Shown here in pieces: positions 9,132 to 19,204 of a stretch of DNA of 64,000 nucleotides. Source of the stretch: Saprospiraceae bacterium. Its GTDB lineage: Bacteria > Bacteroidota > Bacteroidia > Chitinophagales > Saprospiraceae. The translations under genes were made by a program, and so were the position numbers. Below the pieces are notes generated by a model, which was not told where the DNA came from, did no database searches, and was given only the letters and a program-made list of their open reading frames with translations. Position 1 is the first letter of the stretch; every line of letters begins with the position of its first letter. The stretch covers positions 186,001 to 250,000 of the forward strand of contig JADJLN010000004.1 of assembly GCA_016710115.1 (NCBI GenBank), given 5' to 3'.

Positions 9132-10232
9132 ATGCGTCTGCTCCTTACCTCTCTGGTTGTTCTGTTATCCGGTAGTGCCCTCCTGGCTCAGATCACCGTC
9201 ACCAATTCCACATTCTTTGCTGCCGGCGATACCTTGCGATTGGCCACGGCCGGTAATCCGGAGGCCATTGTTGCCGGAGGGGTTGGCACCAATTTGAGCT
9301 GGGACTTTTCCACTTTGGAAATGGATACGGCCATACAGATCCTGGTTAAGGATGCTGCAACAGGCAGCGCCTTTGCCTCGTTTCCATCCGCTGAAGTATT
9401 TCAGGAGACTGGATTTGGGGAGACCTATTTCAACATTACATCAACCGCCATCACCAATCTCGGCTTTCTGACAAACGGGTTCGCCGGGGTACCCGTGAAT
9501 ATCACGCCGAAATACAATCCGGCACTGGTCGAAAGACGTGCTCCGATGAACTACATAGATATCAATACAGCAGAGGCTTCTTTCCTGATCTCATTTTCTA
9601 CGGAAATAGTCCCGGATACCTTTTTCTCAGGCGTCCCCTTCAAACAGGATGCTATTCGTGTCGATCAGATGATCGACAGAGTGGATTTTGTGGATGCCTG
9701 GGGAACGACCTCCATCCCGGGCGCTGACTATCCTTGCCTTCGGGAACGTCGACGAACCATTTCAGAAACAACGGTTGAATTGCAGATTTTCGGGTTGTGG
9801 GTCGATCTGGGTTCATTAGGACTACAGTTTCCGGCGTCGGGAAGGATACCACACTGGCGTACTACTATTTTTCCGCAACGGAAAAGGAACCGATCGCTGT
9901 GGTGACAGTCAACCCGGACAATGAGTCGGAAACCTTCAGTGTTCAATACAAGGATAATGGCGTTTCCAGTATCCACCAACCCCGGCCATTCGCGTCTCCG
10001 TTGTTCAAAGGCCCCTCAACCGGCAGGTTCTGAAGTGCGTTTTGACTTGTCCCCACTTACCCATCCTGCAGATCTGCGCATCCTGAATGCACAGGGTCAG
10101 CTGGTCCTGGCACAATCCGGTTTGTCTGGGTTGCAAACAATTGACCTGTCAGGCCTGACTTCAGGGACCTACTTCTATCAAGTCCTCGCCAAAGGCCAAC
10201 TGATGGAAAGCGGCAGTTTGCTCCGTCAGTAA
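9132..10232 (+). CDS. Secreted protein with T9SS C-terminal sorting domain (two frameshifts)
   Basis: The signal peptide MRLLLTSLVVLLSGSALLAQ is followed by a beta-rich region of unknown fold. The C-terminus has the order seen in type IX secretion tails: PSTG, then EVRFDLSPL, DLRILNAQGQLV and LTSGTYFYQV. The frame breaks near GG 9819-9820 (one base missing; restores DLGSLGTTVSGVGKDTT) and near GG 10026-10027 (one extra base). Repaired length is about 366 residues. It is predicted to be exported by Sec, then moved across the outer membrane by T9SS and anchored or released. I do not recognise a catalytic domain. Confidence 0.75.
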
Positions 10233-10246
10233 TTCGGTAACACGGT

Positions 10247-11167
10247 ATGAATTTTTCTGCGCCATCTCCGTTGGAGGAGTGGGCGGATGACCTCTTTGTT
10301 GCCCATGATATCCACGTTTGGATCAAACGCGATGATCTCATCCATCCTCTGGCGGGGGGCAACAAGATTCGAAAGCTCAAGTATCAATTAACCGATGAGG
10401 CATTGCGCAATAAGCGGGGCATTCGGACTTTTTGGAGGCCCTGTATCAAATCATCTGGTAGCCACAGCATTTCTGGCTAACATGCGCAAAATTCCGATCC
10501 GGACGATCATTCGTGGCGACGCGTGGATAATCCGATTCTGCATGTACTGGAGGAATGGGGGGCTGACATGCAGTTTTTATCCCGGTCCGATTATCCGTAC
10601 GCCATGCACGAAGCTGACCCGGAATGGTTGACCATTCCGATGGGAGGGACTCATCCCGATGCGGTGAAAGGCATCGAAGAAATGGTCGACGAGATCCGGA
10701 TAGACCTGCCGGATTCCCCGCTCCATGTCTGTGTACCATTTGGCTCGGGAGGCACATCTGCCGGACTGGCATCCCGATTGAATTCCGATGACCACTTGTG
10801 GATCTACCCGGCATTAAAAGGTCCGGACCTTGCCGCTGAAGTGAATACCGTATTCACCCGGTTGGGTATCTCAACCAAGGCAAACCTGCATGTCGTCAAC
10901 CAGGCAGCAGGAAAAGGATTTGCGAAAAAAGATCTTTCTCTCTGGCATTCTCTGTGCGGGTTGGCCAGCCAGACAGGGATCTGGTGGGACCCGGTTTACA
11001 ATGGGAAAATGGTCCTCCTGTTCAGGGAACAGGTCAGGTCAGGTCAGTTCCCAGGTGGAGCCAATGTCGTTCTGGTCCATACCGGAGGACTACCTGGTCT
11101 GATCGGATATCGATCCAGATTTCAGCTCGCAGATATGCCGCATCGGCCCATCTTCCCCGGGGAATAA
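10247..11167 (+). CDS. PLP-dependent ACC deaminase / D-cysteine desulfhydrase family protein (two frameshifts)
   Basis: Fold-type II PLP enzyme. The PLP-lysine motif LAGGNKIRKLKYQL (Lys40) is followed by a GGPVSNHLVATA loop and a glycine-rich VPFGSGGTSAGL phosphate loop, and the C-terminus has VLVHTGGLPGLIGY. Frame changes lie at the T run 10429-10433 (one extra T; repair gives RTFGGPVSNHL) and near 10521-10524 (one base missing; repair gives GDAxDNPILHVLEEWG). Repaired length is 306 residues. Sequence alone cannot separate 1-aminocyclopropane-1-carboxylate deaminase from D-cysteine desulfhydrase; the latter is commoner outside plant associates. It lies 14 bases after the T9SS gene and ends at a bidirectional terminator. 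Confidence 0.85.
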
Positions 11168-11170
11168 AAA

Positions 11171-11199
11171 AAGCGGCCAGATGGAAAACCTGGCCGCTT
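11171..11199. terminator. Bidirectional intrinsic terminator between convergent genes
   Basis: AAGCGGCCAG and CTGGCCGCTT form a 10-bp stem around a 9-base loop. A run of A precedes it on the plus strand, giving a U tract for the minus-strand transcript of the gene ending at 11223. It also lies just after the plus-strand gene ending at 11167. Confidence 0.75.
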
Positions 11200-11222
11200 G
11201 TATGTTGAACAAGAAAGAGAAA

Positions 11223-13648
11223 CTACTTCCATCGACGGAGTCGTACACCATCTTCGTATCGGACGATATAGGCTTCATCAAAACCGGCGTTTTGCGCAGC
11301 AGATAGCGCATTCAGGGCTTCTGATTGAGATTGGATCACGCCGACAAGAATACGGGTCAAACCCATATTGGGCAACGTTTCTGTCTCCAGTACCCCGTAG
11401 TTGGTCATGGAAGAATAGCGGGCATCAGTCAGATCTGGCTTATCTGTTGCTTCCAGCTGAATACGATAATAAATCCCCGCATAAGGTTTGGTTTCACTTT
11501 CGTATTTCCGCTTGTCCACACGCTTGCCATTATACCGCTTGTCCAGTCCGCTCCCGGTGAACAGATCATTCGATGCAGTAATGGATTCATCGGATGAAAC
11601 AAACATTGGAGGTTCTTCGACCGAGGTTTTGGAGGGTGACCGACTTGGTTGTTTCACAGGAGCCGGCTCGACGACAGGTGCCGCTTCGGGAACGACTTCT
11701 TCATTCTGGGCGATCATTTCTTCGATCGCTTCCCCCAATTCGGCTTCCTCTGTTTCAGTAGCCACGGCATCGTGTTCTTCAACTGCTGGTGGGGCTTCCG
11801 CAATAGCGATCGCTTCACTTGAAGGCGCAACGGGAGCAGGTGGCTCTGGATCAGTCTCAACGGCAACTTCTTCACTGTCAGTTGGGAGCGATGTCTGTTC
11901 GGTCTGTACAATGACCTGGTCTTCAGTCTCGTGTTCTGGTTCTGCTTGAACTGACGGAGTTGCCGCAGGTTTCGGCCTGGTGGTCGACTTTGATTCTGTT
12001 TGTGCGACAGATTGATCAAGGGCTTCTTCCGGCCGGACCACATCCTGATGGTCCTGAGCTGGGCTACAGGAAGTTCATCCGGCATGGTTTCCGTAACCAG
12101 GTAAAAGTCATGCGTGATCGAATTTCCACGGGCTTCTTCATAGTTGATCTTGTAACTGGATGGTTCGTATTCGAATTTTTCCGCCAGGACATATGCTTCC
12201 AATTCATTCGGAACGACGAATTCATATTGCCCATTGGCCGAATGCATTGAGTTGAACATCACCTTCTCACCATTGGTGATATGGTAAATATTGACCCGCG
12301 CTTCTGTCAGTGGCATGCGACTCATCTTGTCATACACCTGCCCGCGAACAATGTGGTCGATGGCATTGGATGAAATGCTGAACAGGTCTTCGTCTCGGGT
12401 GTGGATTTTGTTACCCGGGGAGAGCCGATTGGAAGAAATAAAGCCGGCATCTCCTGTAGCATTGAGCCGAAAATAAAGATCATCAGCAGGCGAATTCAAG
12501 GGCTCACCGGGATGGGACAGAGCACCCCAGGAAGTGGGTGTGCCTTCCAGGACATAAATATCCTGTCCGCCAATCGAAACATGCCCATTGGAAGAAAAAT
12601 ACAGCTTGCCTCGGGTCAGATCATAAAAAGGAGCCAGTTCATCGCCCATTGTATTGACCACCTGCCCGATCGTTTCCGGCAAGGAATAATCCAGCTGATT
12701 GCTGTTGGCATCCCGGGTAGCAAACCAGATGTCCATTCCTCCCTCACCTCCGGGCCGATCAGATGAAAAGAAAAGATATTCTGTGCCGTTCAGGACGACA
12801 GCTGTAGGATGTGTCTGATTGACGCCTTCCAGATTAATGTAGTCTGGCAGGCGTTTTCCCTTGCTCCATCCCGATGCAGACTTGGACATGACAAACACCT
12901 CGCAGCGGGTACGCAGCTTGTTGCCGTCCATATTTTGTTCGCATACGGTATAATAGAATCGATTGCCGTCCGGCGTAAAGCTGCCATTGGCAATATGTTT
13001 GTCAGGACTGGAAGGTAAACTCTCCGGCAAATCAGCCTTGCCCCATTTTCCATTAGCCTGGATGCTGCGGAACAATTTGGACATCCCGTCACGAGTCGAA
13101 GAAAAGTAAACGACATCCTTCCCGAAAGGAGCGGGAGAAAAATCGGTTTCTTTGGAATTGAGCGCATTTCCTGCATGCAGTACTCGCCACGGGGTTTGGC
13201 TGCCACTTGCCGCGATGGCTTCCTGGCATCCGGCAATTTCGCGATCGACAGCAGATTTCAGTGCAGAGGCATCATTCCCCGAATAACTCGACAGGAATGC
13301 TTCAAATGCTGGAATGGCCTTGGCATGTTGACCGGATTGTTTCAACGCACGTCCGTAGTGAAGGCCACAGAGTTTGTCGGGTTCATTCCAGTGCGAAACG
13401 ACTTCCAGGCACTCCGCGGCATGCGCGTAATCTTTGACCAGGCCGTAATAGGTGCCCGCCTTGTATGCCAGTTCAAGCTTGTTGGGTTTGTCCTTCCAGG
13501 CCTGGTAATAATATTCAGCGGCTTCCCAGTAAGCACCCAGTTCGGCGTATTCATCGCCTTTCTTTTTCAATGATGCCCAACTCTGACTGAATCCCGGCAA
13601 AAGGATCAACAGGGTCAGACATCCGGTCAGAATCAATCGTAAATTCAT
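11223..13648 (-). CDS. Exported TPR-PD40-SPOR envelope protein (one frameshift)
   Basis: The signal peptide MNLRLILTGCLTLLILLPGFSQ is followed by TPR-like helices (about 25-150) and a WD40-like PD40 propeller (repeats such as YFSSTRDGMSKLF, FFSSDRPGGEGGMDIW, YFSSNGHVSIGGQDIYV). Next comes a carboxypeptidase-regulatory-like fold (VRGQVYDKMSRMPLTEARVN), a long acidic Pro/Glu-rich linker, and a SPOR-like C-terminus (YRIQLEATDKPDL ... RILVGVIQSQSEALNAL). The frame shifts near 12055-12060; one added base joins the parts into 808 residues. Related Bacteroidota proteins often end in OmpA; here a SPOR-like module takes that place. Its start overlaps the purN stop by four bases, so the two are co-transcribed. 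A role in cell-envelope or secretion-machinery scaffolding is inference. Confidence 0.82.
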
Positions 13649-14235
13649 GATATGTTCAATAAATAACGTTCAACAATAAGTGGTAAATGCTGGTGTTCCA
13701 GTTCATGTATCCGTCTGGCAAGGTCCTCGGCTGTATCCTCCGGCCAAACCGGACAGTGAGCCTGAAACAGGATCCGCCCTTCGTCATACTGTTCATTGAC
13801 CAGATGGATGGTGATTCCCGATTCCAGTTCACCTGCCTGAATGACCGCGTCATGGACATGCATGCCATACATCCCCTTCCCACCATATTTTGGAAGGAGA
13901 GCAGGATGGAGGTTGAGAATCCGGTCAGGGAAAGCGGCAATCAGTGCACCGGGTATCTTCCATAAAAAACCGGCCAGGACGATCAGATCAATCTGGAGTC
14001 CTTGCAACCCGGCGATGAAATCGTCTGGAGATTGCCATTCAGTTTTGTCAACCAATCGGACCGGGATCTGGTTCTGTCGCGCAAATTCAACCACCGGCGC
14101 ATCAGGTCGATTACACACCAGTACAGCGATCTTCACATCCTGTCGGGTTTGAAAATGGTCGTAGAGACGACGCACATTACTGCCCGTTCCGGAAGCGAAG
14201 AGAGCCAACTTTTTGGCCTTAGAGGATGTACGCAT
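13645..14235 (-). CDS. purN: Phosphoribosylglycinamide formyltransferase
   Basis: Third step of purine synthesis: transfers formyl from 10-formyl-THF to GAR. About 196 residues from the start at 14235 (MRTSSKAKKLALFASGTGSN); an upstream ATG at 14286 adds 17 unconserved residues. Family motifs: ASGTGSNVRRL, LAGFLWKIPGAL, and NLHPALLPKYGGKGMYG with the catalytic Asn-His. GITIHLVNEQYDEGRIL carries the conserved His and Asp. The stop overlaps the next gene's start (ATGA). Other purine genes in the window (purA, purH) are not adjacent. Confidence 0.95.
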   Translation of the reverse strand: MRTSSKAKKLALFASGTGSNVRRLYDHFQTRQDVKIAVLVCNRPDAPVVEFARQNQIPVRLVDKTEWQSPDDFIAGLQGLQIDLIVLAGFLWKIPGALIAAFPDRILNLHPALLPKYGGKGMYGMHVHDAVIQAGELESGITIHLVNEQYDEGRILFQAHCPVWPEDTAEDLARRIHELEHQHLPLIVERYLLNIS

Positions 14236-14313
14236 TTTCGGCAAAAAGGTTGTATGACGAAAATTCCTAATGGAAAATCCGCTCAAAAATAAACGAAAAG
14301 CGCTTGGAAAGGA

Positions 14314-15825
14314 TTATTGGAGGACAATCCTCCGCATGATCACCTCATCATTTGCCCGAACAGTCAGAATATACCGGCCGGCTGGCAGATCGCGGACATC
14401 TACCCCTTCCAGGTAGTTGCCGGCATCCCGTTTGAAAGATAGATGCCTGATGACCTCACGGCGGGAATTGATGAATTCGACCTGAACAGAACTCGTTTCA
14501 CTTAACCTGTATGGGATTTGAAGAGATGACCTGGCGCCCAGGTCGATCGGTGGAAAACGTTCTGCTTCACTGACCCATTCATCCATCGGGTCCGAGGCAG
14601 GTCGCAAGCTGATATGATCTGAACCGCCGATGGCCCAACAGGCAATGCCATCGGGTAAAGCCCCGTAAGAAAGAGAACGCAGGGGTTGGACGGCCAGGCA
14701 TTTATCGGCCTGGATCACCCTGACCTCCATTTCATCTGCACGCACACACAGCCAGTTGAACTGATGGAAACTGCCGATCTCCCGGGTCCAGGATTTGGCA
14801 TCATCCGCAGGCCGGAGTGGCGCTCCCCAACTCCCTTCGCCAATGTACACCGTGCCGGCCGCATCATCCCGGACAAACCCCTCCTCGCTCCCTGGGCCCT
14901 TACCCGGCTTGAGTGGCCAGGTGATCTTCGCGACATGGGAATCCGATTCCTGGGCCAGTTGGACCCGGTGCTGATGAAAGAGCCCACCCCAGGCATCCTG
15001 CTGGTCCAATCGCTCCTTTTTACGACGGGTGTGCGGTCGGATCGGGAAATGATACTGGGCGATGCGCCAGGTAAAGCCGCCACCCATTCGTTCCAGATCG
15101 TCTGCCAGCCAACGGGTTTGACGCCCGTGTATGGGGGCCAGCGAATTCAGTGTGTACACCCGAATGAGTGTGCCTCCAAATCCCAGGGCATACCACGCAT
15201 CCGGGCTCGGGATGTCAAAGATATCCTCCAGAACACTGTTGCTCGTTTCGTGATTGCCACGAGCAGGAACCAATGGGATCAACCGCTGATCGGCCGTCAT
15301 CGTCAGTTGCCAGTCGTCCAGCCATTCCTGCCATTCATGAGCTGAGCACATGTCGGTCATGTCGCCGGAGAACAATATTGCCAACGGTTGTATTTGTCCC
15401 GCCAGTTTGTTCAGTCGTTTTCTTGCAGAGCGGTTGTTACGGCTGTCACCGCCAGCTATGAAAGTGATGGGAATATCAGGCGAACCCGGGGCAGTGTGAA
15501 AATACAACATCGGGCTGTCGCCTTCCGAATCCCGGACCACAAACCGGTAACGCGTATCCGGCTGGAGTCCTTCTATCCTGGCGAAGTAGTTTTGCATCCC
15601 TTTGGATGACACCATCTTGTCGGGAAAATGAACGCGCCAGGTGGCCTGCGTTCCTCCATCTTCCTGAAAGATGACCCGCGATTGACGACCACTCACGAGT
15701 TCCCAACCGATCACCATGGATGTCGCCGGATCTGTTCGCCACATGGCACGAAACCTGCTTGTACGGCCTGAACTGACACAGGGCATCAGAAAAAGAAGAA
15801 GAAGGATCAGGAATCGGTTGATCAT
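14314..15825 (-). CDS. Secreted metallophosphoesterase, purple-acid-phosphatase-like
   Basis: I place the start at 15825, where a signal peptide begins (MINRFLILLLLFLMPCVSSG); the open frame extends to 16059 but that part is antisense to glyA. An N-terminal fibronectin-like domain (about 25-120) precedes a calcineurin-like catalytic domain with IAGGDSRNN, LFSGDMTDM and ARGNHET, plus a later AQYHFP histidine. These supply the dinuclear metal ligands expected of the fold. The C-terminus (LPAGRYILTVRANDEVIMRRIVLQ shape, about 70 residues) resembles a T9SS sorting tail. The substrate is unknown; phosphate scavenging outside the cell is plausible. It is followed by purN in the same direction, 78 bases on. 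Confidence 0.8.
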   Translation of the reverse strand: MINRFLILLLLFLMPCVSSGRTSRFRAMWRTDPATSMVIGWELVSGRQSRVIFQEDGGTQATWRVHFPDKMVSSKGMQNYFARIEGLQPDTRYRFVVRDSEGDSPMLYFHTAPGSPDIPITFIAGGDSRNNRSARKRLNKLAGQIQPLAILFSGDMTDMCSAHEWQEWLDDWQLTMTADQRLIPLVPARGNHETSNSVLEDIFDIPSPDAWYALGFGGTLIRVYTLNSLAPIHGRQTRWLADDLERMGGGFTWRIAQYHFPIRPHTRRKKERLDQQDAWGGLFHQHRVQLAQESDSHVAKITWPLKPGKGPGSEEGFVRDDAAGTVYIGEGSWGAPLRPADDAKSWTREIGSFHQFNWLCVRADEMEVRVIQADKCLAVQPLRSLSYGALPDGIACWAIGGSDHISLRPASDPMDEWVSEAERFPPIDLGARSSLQIPYRLSETSSVQVEFINSRREVIRHLSFKRDAGNYLEGVDVRDLPAGRYILTVRANDEVIMRRIVLQ

Positions 15826-15907
15826 GGGTGCATAAAAAGTCCTTCGGACTTGGCATATTTGTAACCGGTCGCCAAATGACTGGCTACCGGGAAGAACTGC
15901 CATAATT

Positions 15908-17202
15908 ATGCCTTTTTTTGATTTCATCCAATCCGATCCACGCGTTTCCCAACTTCTGGCCAGTGAACTGGATCGACAGCGAAGAGGAGCCGAGTTGATT
16001 GCATCCGAAAATTTTACCAGTAACGCGGTGATGCGGACGATGGGTACATGGCTCACCAATAAATATGCGGAAGGCTATCCAGAAAGCGATATTACGGTGG
16101 TTGTGAAGTGGTGGATGAAATGGAACAGCTCGCCATTGATCGGTTAAAAGAGCTCTTCGGGGTGGAATATGCAAATGTCCAGCCGCATTCCGGGGCTCAG
16201 GCCAATGCCGCCGTTTTTCTAGCAGTCCTCCAACCCGGTGACACTGTCCTCGGTTTTGATCTCAGCCATGGGGGCCACCTCTCCCATGGGTCACCCGTGA
16301 ATTACTCGGGGAAGGTCTACCGAGCGACGTTTTATGGCGTATCGCGTGAAACGGGCAGGATCGATATGGACGTGGTTGCAGAAACGGCCAGAAGAGAACA
16401 GCCGAAACTGATTATTTGCGGTGCATCCGCATATGCACGGGATTGGGATTATCCCAGATTCAGAGCCATTGCCGATGAGGTCGGGGCTCTCCTGATGGCC
16501 GATATTGCACATCCTGCCGGACTGATCGCCGGAAAACATCTCGCCGATCCGGCACCCTGGGTCGATATCCTTACCTCGACCACCCACAAGACCTTACGTG
16601 GCCCCAGGGGTGGGATTATCATGATGGGAAAAGATCGGGACAATCCATGGGGGAGGACAACAAAAAAAGGCGAGCCTATCCAGATGTCAGCCATCCTGAA
16701 TAGCGGCGTTTTCCCGGGCATGCAGGGCGGTCCGCTCGAACATGTGATCGCCGCAAAGGCAGTTGCTTTTGGTGAGGCACTCGATGCATCGTTCAGGCAC
16801 TACGGTGCTCAGGTCATTGCCAACGCAGCGACCATGGCCAATGCACTGGTGGAGCGGGGATATCAACTGGTTTCCGGTGGAACCGACAATCATTTGATGC
16901 TGATCGATCTGAGCAATAAGGGAGTCTCCGGCAAGGTGGCGGAAGAGGCTCTGGGTAAAGCAGATATCACGGTCAACAAAAACATGGTGCCATTTGATAC
17001 ACAATCTCCCATGGTCACCTCCGGTATCCGGATCGGCACGGCCGCCATTACCACACGGGGGTTGAAAGAAAGCCAGTGCTTGCAGATCGTCGACTGGATT
17101 GATGCATTGATTCAAAAACCGGATGATGTAAACGTACAGTCAAGTATTCGAACCGAAGTGAATGCATTGATGGCACAGTATCCATTGTATCCCCGGATTT
17201 AG
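15908..17202 (+). CDS. glyA: Serine hydroxymethyltransferase (one frameshift)
   Basis: Interconverts serine and glycine with THF, supplying one-carbon units. The N-terminus MPFFDFIQSDPRVSQLLASE and ELIASENFTSNAV are diagnostic. The frame breaks at 16082: one extra G gives AEGYPGKRYYGGCEVVDEME, the conserved substrate loop, and a 431-residue protein. The PLP lysine lies in TSTTHKTLRGPRGG. Later motifs include SGVFPGMQGGPLEH and TSGIRIGTAAITTRG. Loss of glyA would be costly, so a sequencing deletion is the likelier reading. The gene is divergent from the phosphoesterase. Confidence 0.95.
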
Positions 17203-17227
17203 GGGGTGAAAAAAAGCAGCAGGAAAA

Positions 17228-17395
17228 AATCACAAATTTCAAGCACCAAATCATAAATAAATAACAAGCACCAAATACCAAATCCCAAATAAATGACAAA
17301 TTCCAAATTCGAATGTTCGAAACACTTGATTGTTTGAGTCATTGAACATTGAAATATTTGAATTTATTTGTGATTTGTGATTTGTGATCAGATCT
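17228..17395. repeat. Degenerate heptameric word array with opposed arms
   Basis: The left arm (17228-17311) is built of seven-base words such as AAGCACC, AAATACC, AAATCCC, AAATAAA, TTCCAAA. The right arm (about 17340-17388) has GAACATT, ATTTGTG, ATTTGTG, ATTTGTG. The arms are roughly reverse complements in word composition, so the whole could fold as a long imperfect hairpin. Confidence 0.6.
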
Positions 17396-17493
17396 GTCCA
17401 AAATAAACCTTAGAAGGTTGCCCTTGGCAGGTTGCAGTATTCCACTCGTGGCCTCATTCGGAAATTTTAATCGTAGTAGTTCACCTCTGGCCC

Positions 17494-17540
17494 GCCTCTT
17501 GCCGGCGAGGCACCTACTTTTTGTCTTGGCAAAAAGTAGG
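17494..17540. repeat. Paired inverted repeats (possible structured RNA or mobile-element relic)
   Basis: GCCTC (17494-17498) pairs with GAGGC (17507-17511). Immediately after, CCTACTTTTTG (17513-17523) pairs perfectly with CAAAAAGTAGG (17530-17540) around a 6-base loop. The element is flanked by GC-rich sequence unlike the surrounding AT-rich arrays. Confidence 0.5.
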
Positions 17541-17932
17541 CAAAAACCGCTTGTCGCCAAAATGGGCCTTCTTTTTATGTTTAAGAGCAATGCTATCTCG
17601 TCTCTGGATTGGTTGACGTTAACATCAAGACCCGGCCGCTCGTATTTGATCGGTGGTTATTTGCATCATTGTTACTCTTTTTTCACGTTAATTGTCAAAA
17701 CACGCATCACATGTCCGATCAAATAATGCGGCTGTTTGTACGATTTATTGTTCTCATACAACTATAGAATCCAATTGTTTGCCTAATTGACGGGTCCTTG
17801 ATGTGCTGGGAGGCCCTGGTTTGGCGACGATTAATTTTTTGGGGGGGGAGATTCAGATTTTAGGATGTGTAGAGTGTTATTTCATTGATTATCAGCACTC
17901 ATATTTTACAGAATAAATTGTTTTGGACAGAT

Positions 17933-17967
17933 GTGATTTGTGATTTGTTATTTGTGATTTGGTGCTT
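17933..17967 (+). repeat. Heptamer array (five units)
   Basis: Five consecutive seven-base words: GTGATTT, GTGATTT, GTTATTT, GTGATTT, GGTGCTT. The last four are nearly identical to the end of the array at 18062-18089. Confidence 0.7.
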
Positions 17968-18033
17968 TCCCTTTCGGGAAATAAAATACCAAACCTTCAA
18001 ACCGATTGCCAAAAGCAGGTTTCAGTTTTGGTT

Positions 18034-18089
18034 ATTGAATATTGGAATTTGAAATTTGTTTGTGATTTGTTATTTGTCATTTAGTGCTT
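18034..18089 (+). repeat. Heptamer array (eight units)
   Basis: Eight consecutive seven-base words: ATTGAAT, ATTGGAA, TTTGAAA, TTTGTTT, GTGATTT, GTTATTT, GTCATTT, AGTGCTT. The final four repeat the 17940-17967 unit with two changes. Its reverse complement matches the left arm at 17228-17311. Confidence 0.7.
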
Positions 18090-18138
18090 CTTTCACACGG
18101 TATGACCTCATGAGTTTTGGCTGCTTATAAACGAAATA

Positions 18139-18163
18139 AAAAAACCCTCCCCAAAGGGAGGGC
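18139..18163 (-). terminator. Intrinsic terminator of the sigma/barrel operon
   Basis: CCCTCCC (18146-18152) pairs with GGGAGGG (18157-18163). On the minus strand the stem is followed by TTTTTTTATTTC. It lies 32 bases after the stop of the barrel gene ending at 18196. Confidence 0.8.
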
Positions 18164-18195
18164 CAACCTGATCAAAATATGAGAAAAAGTACGTC

Positions 18196-19186
18196 TTAGA
18201 AGAAGAACTGAACACCTGCGTTCAAGACATTGTACTCGTAGTTGGGATTGTCTTCGAACAGATTGTTGAGTTCGTAATCTGCATATAACTGCCACCAGCG
18301 CTGACCGACAGCAGCAGTGACGCCATAAATAAAGGTGTTCGTCTGGTAGTCATCCTTCAGGCGCAGAACCGCCTTTTCACCGTCCATGGTTTTGAACTTC
18401 AGATCCTGTACACCATACAGTCGCAGCCCGCCATATCCACCGAGCATGACATTCAGCTTGTTTTTACCTGCACCTGCCAGTCGGAGCTGAACAGGAAGGA
18501 CAAGAGAGTATCTCCGCAATTCAGATTTTGACACAGTGGATGCATAGGGAGAAGGGGGTACATAAAAGGGATTGCCATCTTCAACAGTCAAACGATGATC
18601 GCTGTCGATTTCGATCGATGTAAACTTGAATTGCAAGCCATAATTGACATTGAAAATGCTGTTGTTGCCACCAATCCGTGTACTGAAAATCAATCCCATG
18701 TTGCCGCTCCAGGATTTCCAGGGGGCAAAATCTGGCAGATTTTCTTCACTCGCGCCAATGGTTCCTTCCAGCAGGTAGGTCGGACCAAAGTTCAACAGCA
18801 TGTAGCTTTTTGTCCGTTTATGGCTCTTCTTGTCACCGAGCGTGATTTTTACTTTATTGCCAGAGCTGTCTGTGGTCATCTGTACAGCTGCTTCCTGGTC
18901 TTCATCTTCATCTTCGTCGAACATGTCGCCCAGGGCTTCACCCAGGATTCCATTTTTCTTCAAATTGATCGGCGGCTTCTTCCATGGCTTCTCCAAAAGC
19001 TTCCTGGTTGATTTCGCCGGATTCCAATTTGGACTTTAATGATTTGACTTCAGATTCAAATTCCTTTGTGGCCTCCTTCATCTGGGAGACAATGGATTCA
19101 GATTGGTCATCTTGAGCGTGCGAAGCTGTCACTCCGAAAAGGAACAGGAAGGACAGGATGCACAAGTGCATGGCATAGCGTTTCAT
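18196..19186 (-). CDS. Outer-membrane beta-barrel protein, third gene of sigma operon (one frameshift)
   Basis: The signal peptide MKRYAMHLCILSFLFLFGVTASHAQ is followed by a charged coiled-coil-like stretch (about 30-85, rich in Glu/Lys). An acidic segment (FDEDEDEDQE) and a C-terminal barrel with alternating hydrophobic strands follow, ending VLNAGVQFFF with terminal Phe as in outer-membrane proteins. The frame changes at the T run 18953-18957 (an extra A on the coding strand); removing it gives DQFEENGILGEALGDMF and 329 residues. It is probably the envelope output or sensor partner of the sigma factor encoded upstream. Function is otherwise unknown. Confidence 0.75.
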
Positions 19187-19204
19187 GGTGTTGTGTTTAA
19201 GGAT

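Larger units (their letters stand above)
17203..18195. other. Gene-free, repeat-rich intergenic region
   Basis: 993 bases without a credible gene. Open frames here lack any conserved domain and cross hairpins and repeats. It contains three arrays of seven-base AT-rich words (17228-17395, 17933-17967, 18034-18089), a strong inverted repeat around 17513-17540, a run of eight G at 17841-17848, and a terminator at its right edge. See the separate entries. Confidence 0.7.

Noticed and set aside
15826..16059. N-terminal extension of the metallophosphoesterase up to 16059
   Set aside because: It overlaps the start of glyA in antisense and hides a clear signal peptide beginning at 15825.
17418..17726. 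102-codon open frame in the glyA-to-barrel gap
   Set aside because: It crosses the CCTACTTTTTG hairpin and has no domain, signal or neighbour support. Similar frames recur wherever such repeats occur.
17203..18195. CRISPR array
   Set aside because: Repeats are seven-base degenerate words without spacers, and no cas gene is in the window.
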